This document shows, piece by piece, positions 8,423-13,832 of a stretch of DNA of 28,972 nt. The position numbers and the translations under genes were made by a program. Location: positions 1 to 28,972 of the forward strand of contig CALKHM010000152.1 in NCBI GenBank assembly GCA_937988695.1. The letters are read 5' to 3'. The stretch comes from an uncultured Microbacterium sp. (GTDB lineage: Bacteria > Actinomycetota > Actinomycetes > Actinomycetales > Microbacteriaceae). The number at the start of each line of letters is the position of its first letter. Within the stretch, counting starts at the first letter, position 1. The notes beneath the pieces were generated by a model. It was not told where the DNA came from. It ran no database searches and worked only from the letters and a program-made list of their open reading frames with translations.

Positions 8423-9881
8423 CGCCACTCGGGGCGGACGGCGCGCGGCCGCCCGGCGGCGTCGCGGTCGTGCGTTCGCCGGCACGTTCGCCGCGGTCGC
8501 TGGCACGCTCGCGGTGCTGGGTCTGGCCGGCGCTGCCGCCGGCAGCGCCCAGGGACCGCGGGTGACAGCCGTGCAGGTGGATCCGGCAGCGGCGGCTGCG
8601 GCATCCGGCTCTCGCCTGATCGTCACGATGAACCAGTCGCTGCGGGCGATCACGCCGGCGCAGGTCTCGGTGACCCCGGCCACCGAGTTCACCGTCGACA
8701 CCTCCGGACGCAGCCTCGGCGTGCGCTTCACGCTGCCGTTGCACGACGACACCGAGTACACGGTGCGCGTGTCGCGCATCAGCGGCCTCGGCGGCGGTCC
8801 GGTCGCGAGCGTGACGGAGAGGTTCACGACCCCGAAGACGTCGATCTTCCTGCTGCAGCGCGGCCGTGTCGAAGACCGCATCGTGCGTTCCGACCTGTCC
8901 GGGACCGATCCCGAGCCGGTCTTTCGTGCCGCCCACATCGAGGACTTCCGGGCCACCAGCAGCCACCTCGTGATCTCCACGCTCGACGCCCGGGGAAAAG
9001 CGGCGCTCGTGGTCACCGACCTGCGCGGTCGGCACCAGCGCGAGCTGCCGCTGCCGGGCGCCGGCACGGTCACCCGGCTGCAGAGCGCCGACCGCGGCGA
9101 GCTCATCGGCTACACGTACTCCGACGCCGACCTCGGCACCTCTGGTGCTCGTGAGAGCAGGCTGTACACCGCATCGCTGAAGGATGCCGCCGCCCGCACG
9201 CCTCCGGTCGAGGTGGCCGTCAGCGGCGCCGAGAAGCGCGTCGCCGACTGGCGCTTCGTGCCCGACAGCGACAGCATCCTCGTTCTGACCTATGACGGGA
9301 GGATGCTGCTGGGCAGCCCGTCCGGCCGCGGCGCCGCCGACCTCGGCACCGGGACCGCCATCGACGGCATCGCCCGCGGCTCGTCGGTCGCGGTGGTCCA
9401 GCGCGCCGATGGGATGGTGACCGTCGACCTCACCGACGCGAAGGTGGCCCCGCTCGTCGAGGCGACGGCGTCGGGTCGCGCCGTGCCCGGGCACCTGGGC
9501 GTGGTCACCCCGCTGCCCGGCAAGGCGGGCGGATCGCTGCGGCCGTACACGGTCCTCGACGTCGCCGGCGGCTCGGGCGGCGGCACGGGTGTGCCGGAGG
9601 GGACCACCGTGTACCGGGTGGCCGCCGACGGGGTGTCCGGTGCGGTCTTCGAGATGCCGGTCGCCGATGCGATCCAGCAGATCTGCGTGTCGCCGAGCGG
9701 ACAGTACGCGGCCGTGACCGTGGCGCCCGACAGCGTGCACAACGACTACGACGACTACCTGTTGCCGATGCCGGTGAAGCTCGTCACCCACATCGTCACG
9801 CTGGCCACCGGCCACGAGGTGCACGCCTTCAGCGGATTCGCGCCGTCGTGGTGCCAGGTGCCGCCCTCGCTCGGGCAGTGA
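8412..9881 (+). CDS. Exported protein with Ig-like and beta-propeller-like region, unknown function
   Basis: 489 residues. An Arg-rich N-terminus (GGRRAAARRRRGR) precedes one hydrophobic segment at about residues 22-45, which reads as an uncleaved anchor or signal peptide. Residues about 50-140 resemble a bacterial Ig-like domain of the SbsA/Big_5 type (VTAVQVDPA...TVRVSRISGLGG...ERFTTP). The remainder repeats short beta-strand blocks of the form LLQRGRVEDRIVRSDLSG, ALVVTDLRGRH and TVYRVAADG, as in TolB/WD-like propellers. It is the fourth gene of the metal-linked operon, overlapping the previous gene by 11 bp, so a role at the cell surface in the same pathway is likely but unproven. I do not recognise a named family for the whole protein. 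Confidence 0.8.
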   Translation: MSTDATRGGRRAAARRRRGRAFAGTFAAVAGTLAVLGLAGAAAGSAQGPRVTAVQVDPAAAAAASGSRLIVTMNQSLRAITPAQVSVTPATEFTVDTSGRSLGVRFTLPLHDDTEYTVRVSRISGLGGGPVASVTERFTTPKTSIFLLQRGRVEDRIVRSDLSGTDPEPVFRAAHIEDFRATSSHLVISTLDARGKAALVVTDLRGRHQRELPLPGAGTVTRLQSADRGELIGYTYSDADLGTSGARESRLYTASLKDAAARTPPVEVAVSGAEKRVADWRFVPDSDSILVLTYDGRMLLGSPSGRGAADLGTGTAIDGIARGSSVAVVQRADGMVTVDLTDAKVAPLVEATASGRAVPGHLGVVTPLPGKAGGSLRPYTVLDVAGGSGGGTGVPEGTTVYRVAADGVSGAVFEMPVADAIQQICVSPSGQYAAVTVAPDSVHNDYDDYLLPMPVKLVTHIVTLATGHEVHAFSGFAPSWCQVPPSLGQ

Positions 9882-9936
9882 CGGCCTCGGGCGTGGCCCT
9901 GGTGGCGCCGCACGGTTCGGGGCGGGCCGCTCGGGC

Positions 9937-10656
9937 TCACGCCCAGGCGCGGGCGAAGGTGCGCAGCATCCGGCCGGGTTCGGTGACGGAGACCGCCAGC
10001 ACGCGCTCGGCGATGGTGTCGTACTCGTTCGTGTCGAAGTAGCCGCCGTCGCGGTAGAACGCCATTCGCTCGGTGAACGGCAGCGGCGTCGACTCGGGGT
10101 GGAACTGCGTCGCGTACAGCCGGTCTCCCACCCGATACGCCTGCACGGGGCAGGCGTCGTTGGTGGCCAGCAGCCGCGCACCGGGTGGCGGAGCGCCCGA
10201 GCCCTCTTTGTGCGCGGACAACGCGATGAAGCGCTCTGGCAGGTCGCAGGTCAGCGGATCATCCGCCGCCTCCGGCGTGAGGCACACCGAGGTGGGGCCG
10301 GTGGGCTCGGGGAACTTCCGTGACACCTCGCCACCCAGCATCCGGGAGACCACGCCGATGCCGTAGCAGGTGAACAGGGCCGCCGTGCGGGATGCCGCCG
10401 CTTCGGCCGCCACGGCCTCGAGGTCTGCCTCGACCCGGCGTTGCACCTCGGACTTCTCGGCATCGGTGACGTTGAACGGACTGCCTCCGACGAGGAAGCC
10501 CGACCACCGCTCGAACGCGTCGTCGGGCAGCGCTTCCCGGGTGAGGTCGTGCACCTGCAGCTCGCCGTCGTCGAGCCCCGTCTCGGTGCGGAACGACGCG
10601 TATTCGGCTCGGGCCGCGTCGCGCTGGGGGCGCACGCAGAGGTAGACGAGCGGCAT
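9937..10656 (-). CDS. Class I glutamine amidotransferase-like protein
   Basis: 239-residue protein of the GMP-synthase-like GATase1 group. The nucleophile is Cys97 in LFTCYGIGVV, and the His-Glu pair is in QFHPES (His186, Glu188), so a catalytic triad can be completed. The elbow is TCYGIG rather than the usual GVCFGHQ, an unusual variant. No synthase domain is attached and no biosynthetic partner lies next to it. Family members of this stand-alone type hydrolyse glutamine or gamma-glutamyl compounds, so the substrate is open. It converges on the propeller protein gene (55-bp gap without obvious features), and a leaderless promoter lies at 10663-10668. Confidence 0.82.
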   Translation of the reverse strand: MPLVYLCVRPQRDAARAEYASFRTETGLDDGELQVHDLTREALPDDAFERWSGFLVGGSPFNVTDAEKSEVQRRVEADLEAVAAEAAASRTAALFTCYGIGVVSRMLGGEVSRKFPEPTGPTSVCLTPEAADDPLTCDLPERFIALSAHKEGSGAPPPGARLLATNDACPVQAYRVGDRLYATQFHPESTPLPFTERMAFYRDGGYFDTNEYDTIAERVLAVSVTEPGRMLRTFARAWA

Positions 10657-10662
10657 GGCGCG

Positions 10663-10668
10663 ATTCTA
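10663..10668 (-). promoter_or_regulatory. -10 element TAGAAT of a leaderless promoter (amidotransferase gene)
   Basis: Read on the minus strand, TAGAAT is followed by CGCGCC and then the ATG at 10656, exactly 6 nt. No ribosome binding site is present. The interspersed repeat at 10694 begins 26 bp upstream and thus covers the -35 region or lies just beyond it. Confidence 0.6.
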
Positions 10669-10693
10669 TGGCCTGCCTCCCACCCCCCTCCTG

Positions 10694-10776
10694 CGCCAAA
10701 TTCACATGAATTTGGCGAATGCACATCAAACTGCGGGCGGTTTGATGTGCATTGGGCGGTTTGATGTACATTCGCG
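10694..10776 (+). repeat. Modular palindromic interspersed repeat, copy 1
   Basis: Three modules. Module A (10694-10717) has perfect 11-bp arms, CGCCAAATTCA and TGAATTTGGCG, separated by 2 nt. Module B has perfect 14-bp arms, AATGCACATCAAAC (10718-10731) and GTTTGATGTGCATT (10740-10753), with an 8-nt spacer. Module C (10759-10776), GTTTGATGTACATTCGCG, is a degenerate direct copy of the right B arm. The element is much richer in A+T than its surroundings. Related copies lie at 15983 and 18885. Confidence 0.9.
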
Positions 10777-11000
10777 GGTGGGTGTGGGCGAGGATGCCGC
10801 GTCTCGAGGTGGACGGCGTGGTGCGACGACGCGCCGCCGGGGCTCGCGTTGCGGGCTCGGCGCTTGTGTTGCGCGCCGGGATGCCGGCTGGTCCTGGTCC
10901 CTGGCACGGCGACGGCCCTGGCCGGTCCTGGTCGGTCCCCGGCACGGCCGCGATCCGATGCGGGCGTATGGTGGGAGCGGGCACTCCGCCTCCACACGCC
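10777..11000. other. Non-coding stretch before the glycosylase gene
   Basis: GC-rich with imperfect internal repetition (CCTGGTCC, CCCTGGCACGGC and CCCCGGCACGGC blocks at 10890-10950). TATGGT at 10967-10972 could be a -10 element for the glycosylase gene, placing the transcript start about 20 nt before the ATG at 11001. No other feature is supported. Confidence 0.4.
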
Positions 11001-11723
11001 ATGACAGACACGACCTCCGACGCCGCCTCCGTGGCATCCCTGCGCTCTGTCGCTCGCGACGAGTTGTACGGACTTCCCGTCGACATCGCGCCACGGCTCC
11101 TCGGCGGAGTGCTGACGGTGACGGTCGATGCGGGCACGCCCGATGCCCAGACCGTCTCGCTGCGCATCACCGAGGTGGAGGCGTACCACGGCAAGGGGAC
11201 CGGGCCCGTGCCCGATCTCGGTTCGCACGCCCGGATGGGGTACACGAAGCGCAATGCGACGATGTGGGGCGATGCCGGTCACCTGTACGTGTACCTCAGC
11301 CACGGCATCCACTCGTGCGCGAACGTCGTGTGCGGCCCGGAGGGTGAGGCAGGGGGAATCCTGCTGCGGGCCGGCGAGATCGTCGACGGTGTCGAGATCG
11401 CCCACCGCCGCCGGCCTGCCGCGCACACCGACCGCGAGCTCGCGCGCGGGCCAGGGCGGCTCGGTGATGCCATGGGACTGCGGCACGCTCTGCACGACGG
11501 CATCGATGTGATCGAATCGGCGCCGTTCGGTGGAGCCGTGGCGCGGCTCGCGCTGCTCGACGAGCCGCTGCAGGATGTGGCATCCGGGCCCCGCGTCGGA
11601 ATCGCCGGCCTTGCCGGGACCGACGCGTTCCCCTGGCGCTTCTGGATCCCTGGCGACCGCACGGTCTCGCCGTTCCGGTGGGGGCGCGGCGCCGCCGAGG
11701 CGGCGGCCGCACTCGCGGGCTGA
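11001..11723 (+). CDS. 3-methyladenine DNA glycosylase (AAG/Mpg family)
   Basis: 240-residue base-excision repair enzyme that removes alkylated purines such as 3-methyladenine. Family blocks are present in order: LPVDIAPRLLG, ITEVEAYHG (catalytic Glu60 candidate), SHARMGYTKRNATMWG, GHLYVYLSHGIHSCANVV (with the conserved His and Asn), GILLRAGE, and RGPGRLGDAMG near the C-terminal third. Longer than the usual 200 residues because of an N-terminal extension of about 20 residues. ATG 11001 is preferred, but no Shine-Dalgarno sequence is visible, and an in-frame ATG at 10968 falls inside the putative -10. Bacterial AAG proteins are monomeric and cytoplasmic. Confidence 0.9.
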   Translation: MTDTTSDAASVASLRSVARDELYGLPVDIAPRLLGGVLTVTVDAGTPDAQTVSLRITEVEAYHGKGTGPVPDLGSHARMGYTKRNATMWGDAGHLYVYLSHGIHSCANVVCGPEGEAGGILLRAGEIVDGVEIAHRRRPAAHTDRELARGPGRLGDAMGLRHALHDGIDVIESAPFGGAVARLALLDEPLQDVASGPRVGIAGLAGTDAFPWRFWIPGDRTVSPFRWGRGAAEAAAALAG

Positions 11724-11810
11724 CGGCGCGGCCTCGCCAGGCGTTCCTGCCGTGCCCTCCGCCCCGGTTCGGCGTGTACCCCGGAGCCGCCCAGAGGGAC
11801 GGCCCGTGCC

Positions 11811-11844
11811 AGGAAGTGACTTCCTCGACGAACTCGGATATGGT
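11811..11844 (+). promoter_or_regulatory. Promoter with palindromic operator before the 36-residue basic protein
   Basis: AGGAAG-tga-CTTCCT (11811-11825) is a perfect 6+6 bp palindrome. It overlaps a -35-like GTGACT (11816-11821) that sits 17 bp before the -10 TATGGT (11839-11844). The arrangement suggests repression or competition at the -35 site. Confidence 0.5.
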
Positions 11845-11889
11845 CGGCCGGAATACCCGCCAGCTGGACCGAGGGAAGCGAGTATCACG

Positions 11890-12000
11890 ATGGCTGACAA
11901 GCACAACGCGAAGAAGGCCCCGCAGACGACGCTCAAGGAGAAGCGCGCGCAGAAGCGGGAGAAGGCCGGGGAGAGCACGGCGAAGGCGCGCAAGCGCTGA
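11890..12000 (+). CDS. Small, highly basic protein of 36 residues, unknown function
   Basis: The sequence is almost entirely Lys, Arg, Ala, Glu, Gln and Thr (for example KEKRAQKREKAGES and a KARKR end), with no hydrophobic core, so it should be disordered or helical only when bound to nucleic acid or ribosomes. Support for a real gene: a purine-rich site (GAGGGAAGCGAG) just upstream, a promoter with a palindrome at 11811-11844, and a perfect 12-bp hairpin starting 9 nt after the stop. Its position directly upstream of a ribosomal protein operon hints at a translation-related role, by context only. It could be a conserved actinobacterial small protein, but I do not recognise a family. Confidence 0.6.
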   Translation: MADKHNAKKAPQTTLKEKRAQKREKAGESTAKARKR

Positions 12001-12008
12001 CGCCGCTC

Positions 12009-12051
12009 GGGATGCCTCGGGTCGGCCGCCGTGGCAGGTCCGAGGCATCCC
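12009..12051 (+). terminator. Hairpin terminator after the small basic protein gene
   Basis: Perfect 12-bp arms GGGATGCCTCGG (12009-12020) and CCGAGGCATCCC (12040-12051) with a 19-nt loop, starting 9 nt after the stop codon. There is no T tract, as with the other hairpin terminators in this window. Confidence 0.65.
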
Positions 12052-12157
12052 CCGGCACGTGCCATGGGGGTGAGAACCGCCTTCTGGCCGGGAATCGCTG
12101 CGCCGCACGGGCTCCGGTGGGTGGTGGCACCCGTCCGCAGGAAGGCGCGTCGCGCCG

Positions 12158-12166
12158 TGCTAAACT
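12158..12166 (+). promoter_or_regulatory. Extended -10 promoter of the rpmB operon
   Basis: TGCTAAACT matches an extended -10 (TGn followed by TAAACT). No convincing -35 is visible. The predicted transcript start at about 12172-12174 coincides with the first strand of the long leader helix. Confidence 0.6.
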
Positions 12167-12169
12167 CTC

Positions 12170-12310
12170 CTCTTGTCTGCGCGCACTCCAGCGTGCAGTT
12201 CGCACCCTCCCTCTGATCAGCGGCCGGAAACGGCCGTGTTTCGGGCTGGGTGCAGACAAGGGATCTTGGGTGAGGCCGTTCGGCCTCACGGTACAGAAGG
12301 AGACATCACC
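12170..12310 (+). promoter_or_regulatory. Structured 5' leader RNA of the rpmB-rpmG-rpsN operon
   Basis: CTTGTCTGC (12172-12180) pairs with GCAGACAAG (12252-12260). Adding flanking pairs and G-U wobbles gives a closing helix of about 13 bp (12170-12182 with 12250-12262). Inside it lie a small hairpin (GCAC 12183-12186 with GTGC 12193-12196; overlaps the last closing pair region only marginally) and a 6-bp CGGCCG hairpin with a GAAA tetraloop (12221-12236). GCACCC (12202-12207) could alternatively pair with GGGTGC (12248-12253), opening the closing helix. A separate hairpin TGAGGCC-gttc-GGCCTCA (12271-12288) stands before the ribosome binding site AAGGAG (12297-12302). The architecture fits autogenous or attenuation control. 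I cannot match it to a named leader family. Confidence 0.6.
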
Positions 12311-12547
12311 ATGGCTGCAGTGTGCCAGGTGACCGGCGCGGTTCCCGGCTTCGGTCACAGCATCTCGCACTCGCACCGCCGGACGAAGCGCCGCTTCGAC
12401 CCGAACGTGCAGAAGAAGACCTACTATGTGCCGTCGCTCGGTCGTAAGGTCACCTTGAACGTGTCCGCCAAGGGCATCAAGGTGATCGACGCGCGCGGCA
12501 TCGAGTCGGTCGTGAAGGACCTCATCGCGAAGGGTGTGAAGCTCTGA
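12311..12547 (+). CDS. rpmB: Ribosomal protein bL28, cysteine-poor form
   Basis: 78-residue large-subunit protein. The N-terminus VCQVTGAVPGFGHSISHS matches bL28, with the basic SHSHRRTKRRF block and a C-terminal VTLNVSAKGIKVIDARGI segment. Only one cysteine is present, so the paired cysteines of zinc-binding bL28 are absent (C-minus form). The start has a strong AAGGAG at 8-nt spacing behind a stable hairpin. Its stop overlaps the rpmG start by 1 bp (TGATG), indicating translational coupling. Confidence 0.96.
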   Translation: MAAVCQVTGAVPGFGHSISHSHRRTKRRFDPNVQKKTYYVPSLGRKVTLNVSAKGIKVIDARGIESVVKDLIAKGVKL

Positions 12548-12717
12548 TGGCGAAAAAGGCTCAGGACGTTCGTCCGATCATCAAGCTGCGTTCGACCGCC
12601 GGCACGGGATATACCTACGTGACGCGCAAGAACCGCCGCAACAACCCCGACCGCATCGTGCTGAAGAAGTACGACCCGGTAGTGCGCAAGCACGTCGAAT
12701 TCCGAGAGGAGCGCTGA
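12547..12717 (+). CDS. rpmG: Ribosomal protein bL33, zinc-free form
   Basis: 56-residue protein with the bL33 pattern VRPIIKLRSTAGTGYTYVTRKNRRNNPDR followed by a short basic tail (shown here only as family pattern blocks VRPIIKLRST and YVTRKNRRN). It contains no cysteine, so it is the C-minus type that does not need zinc. The start overlaps the rpmB stop by 1 bp and the stop is 4 bp before rpsN. Confidence 0.96.
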   Translation: MAKKAQDVRPIIKLRSTAGTGYTYVTRKNRRNNPDRIVLKKYDPVVRKHVEFREER

Positions 12718-12721
12718 TCTC

Positions 12722-13027
12722 ATGGCGAAGAAGAGCAAGATCGCGCGCAACCACCAGCGCGAAGAGGTCGTCGCCCGCTACGCCGAGAAGCGTGCCGAGC
12801 TGAAGAAGCAGCTCGTCGACCCGAAGTCCACCGACGAGCAGCGCGAGGCCGCTCGCGTGGGCCTGCAGAAGCTGCCCCGCGACGCGTCGCCCGTGCGTCT
12901 GCGCAACCGCGACGTCATCGACGGTCGCCCGCGCGGTCACCTGTCGAAGTTCGGCATCTCGCGCGTGCGCTTCCGTGACATGGCGCATCGTGGCGAGCTG
13001 CCCGGCGTGACCAAGTCGAGCTGGTAA
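12722..13027 (+). CDS. rpsN: Ribosomal protein uS14, long zinc-free form
   Basis: 101-residue small-subunit protein. Conserved C-terminal blocks RLRNRDVIDGRPRG and FGISRVRFRDMA identify uS14. It is the long form without CXXC pairs; the zinc form is about 61 residues with four cysteines. A GAGAGGAG element upstream, within the end of rpmG, serves as ribosome binding site. It is the last gene of the operon and is followed by a strong terminator. In many actinobacteria the C-minus rpmB-rpmG-rpsN set is Zur-regulated, but no obvious Zur box is visible at this promoter. Confidence 0.96.
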   Translation: MAKKSKIARNHQREEVVARYAEKRAELKKQLVDPKSTDEQREAARVGLQKLPRDASPVRLRNRDVIDGRPRGHLSKFGISRVRFRDMAHRGELPGVTKSSW

Positions 13028-13043
13028 GTCCAGCTCGACGTGG

Positions 13044-13078
13044 CGAAGGCCGGAGCCCCTCGGGGGCTCCGGCCTTCG
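13044..13078 (+). terminator. Strong hairpin terminator of the rpmB operon
   Basis: Perfect 16-bp arms CGAAGGCCGGAGCCCC (13044-13059) and its complement (13063-13078) with a 3-nt loop, 17 nt after the rpsN stop. The following sequence is GC-rich rather than T-rich. Confidence 0.9.
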
Positions 13079-13142
13079 TCGTCCGGCCGTCGTCCGGCCG
13101 TCGTCCGGCCGTCGTCCGGGCGTCGTCCGGCCGTCGTCCGGC
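13077..13142. repeat. Six tandem copies of an 11-bp unit
   Basis: CGTCGTCCGGC is repeated six times head to tail without gaps; only the fourth copy deviates (ending GGG instead of GGC). The array starts inside the last two bases of the rpsN terminator and ends 7 bp before the 71-bp hairpin element. Confidence 0.92.
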
Positions 13143-13149
13143 CGTCCCT

Positions 13150-13220
13150 GGTGAGGATGCTTCTGACCGACGAGGGCGTGGGTAGCACCCGCTCCCTCGT
13201 CCGTCAGAAGCACCCTCGCG
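13150..13220. repeat. 71-bp long-hairpin element, copy A
   Basis: Arms of 27 nt (13150-13176 and 13194-13220) flank a 17-nt loop. Only three positions are non-complementary beyond one G-T wobble. The core GCTTCTGAC pairs with GTCAGAAGC, and CGAGGG with CCCTCG. The loop contains GGGT-agc-ACCC, which can form a second small stem. Copy B at 25341 has the same arm and loop lengths. Confidence 0.88.
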
Positions 13221-13253
13221 GGGCGCGGGCCGGGGCTCACTGAGGATGCGCCA

Positions 13254-13277
13254 GTCACACCAGTCACATCTGTCACA
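13254..13277. promoter_or_regulatory. Three GTCACA repeats at 9-bp period upstream of the HU gene
   Basis: GTCACA begins at 13254, 13263 and 13272. A hexamer repeated with an almost helical-turn period about 75 bp upstream of the HU -10 suggests a regulator site, but no specific regulator can be named. Confidence 0.35.
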
Positions 13278-13322
13278 GGATCCCGTACGACACGCCGACT
13301 GAATCTGCGACGGATGCCGTGA

Positions 13323-13355
13323 AATCCGCGTGATTCCGCGGATTCTTGGTACATT
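13323..13355 (+). promoter_or_regulatory. HU gene promoter with inverted-repeat operator
   Basis: TGGTACATT gives an extended -10 with hexamer TACATT at 13350-13355. Immediately upstream, AATCCGCG (13323-13330) and CGCGGATT (13337-13344) form a perfect 8-bp inverted repeat with a 6-nt spacer, covering the -35 region. The untranslated leader is about 85 nt and ends in GGAGG (13432-13436). Confidence 0.6.
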
Positions 13356-13446
13356 CGTCGCGGTCGAACAGACCAGCCGGGGGGCACACGGTCCTTCGGT
13401 TCCGTAGACAAAGGCGGCGGGTCCGCCGTCTGGAGGACACACCCAC

Positions 13447-13734
13447 ATGGCTGACAAGTCCATCACCAAGACCGAGCTCGTTGCGAGCATCGCGAGCGCG
13501 ACCGGCCAGAGCCAGTCCACCGTCTCGAGCGTCCTGGACTCCCTCTTCGCCACGGTCTCTGAGGCCGTCGCCAAGGGCAGCAAGGTCTCGATCCCCGGCT
13601 GGATCGCCTTCGAGCAGGTCGCGACCGCTGCCCGCACGGGCCGCAACCCGCAGACCGGTGCCGAGATCAAGATCCCGGCGGGCAAGCGCGTGAAGGTCAC
13701 CGCCGGCTCGAAGCTGAAGGCCGCCGTCAAGTAA
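13447..13734 (+). CDS. hup: HU-family nucleoid-associated DNA-binding protein
   Basis: 95-residue histone-like protein that binds and bends DNA without strong sequence preference. Residues 1-90 follow the HU fold: helical ITKTELVASIASATGQSQSTV, the KGSKVSIPGWIAFEQ turn, the arm region TAARTGRNPQTGAEIKI with the conserved Arg-Asn-Pro tip, and PAGKRVKVTAGSKLK. (Segments are quoted as short blocks.) It lacks the long Lys/Ala/Pro-rich tail seen in mycobacterial HupB, so it is the short form. GGAGG precedes the ATG by 10 nt. It stands alone with its own promoter and terminator. Confidence 0.95.
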   Translation: MADKSITKTELVASIASATGQSQSTVSSVLDSLFATVSEAVAKGSKVSIPGWIAFEQVATAARTGRNPQTGAEIKIPAGKRVKVTAGSKLKAAVK

Positions 13735-13745
13735 CGACGAACGCC

Positions 13746-13783
13746 GAGAAGGGGATGCCGCGGGTTCGTGGCATCCCCTTCTC
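13746..13783 (+). terminator. Hairpin terminator of the HU gene
   Basis: Perfect 14-bp arms GAGAAGGGGATGCC (13746-13759) and GGCATCCCCTTCTC (13770-13783) with a 10-nt loop, 11 nt after the stop codon. Confidence 0.88.
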
Positions 13784-13820
13784 GTATCCTCCGGCGGGCG
13801 TCGCCGTCCCTCAGCCCGCT

Positions 13821-13826
13821 TAGGCT
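13821..13826 (+). promoter_or_regulatory. -10 element TAGGCT before the CopD/CtaG gene
   Basis: TAGGCT ends 6 nt before the GTG at 13833. The intervening GGAGGG looks like a ribosome binding site, but the expected transcript start lies within or after it, so the mRNA is probably leaderless. Confidence 0.55.
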
Positions 13827-13832
13827 GGAGGG

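Noticed and set aside
7502..9106. Minus-strand open frame of 534 codons
   Set aside because: Same reason; the composition is that of a shadow frame and the plus-strand operon has recognisable families and coupled starts.
8235..10181. Long minus-strand open frame (648 codons) opposite the propeller protein gene
   Set aside because: High-GC DNA gives long antisense frames. It is extremely Arg/His/Gly/Ala-rich without domain patterns and lies opposite well-supported genes.
12100..12310. Zur box at the rpmB promoter
   Set aside because: I found no TGAAA-type inverted repeat; the palindromes present are GC-rich hairpins in the transcribed leader.
13150..13220. Terminal inverted repeats of an insertion sequence
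   Set aside because: The arms are separated by only 17 nt, and no transposase is present in the window.
12915..13730. Minus-strand frames through the 11-bp array and HU gene
   Set aside because: They encode repetitive RTTAGRRPDDG-like translations of the tandem repeat and oppose rpsN and hup, which are certain.
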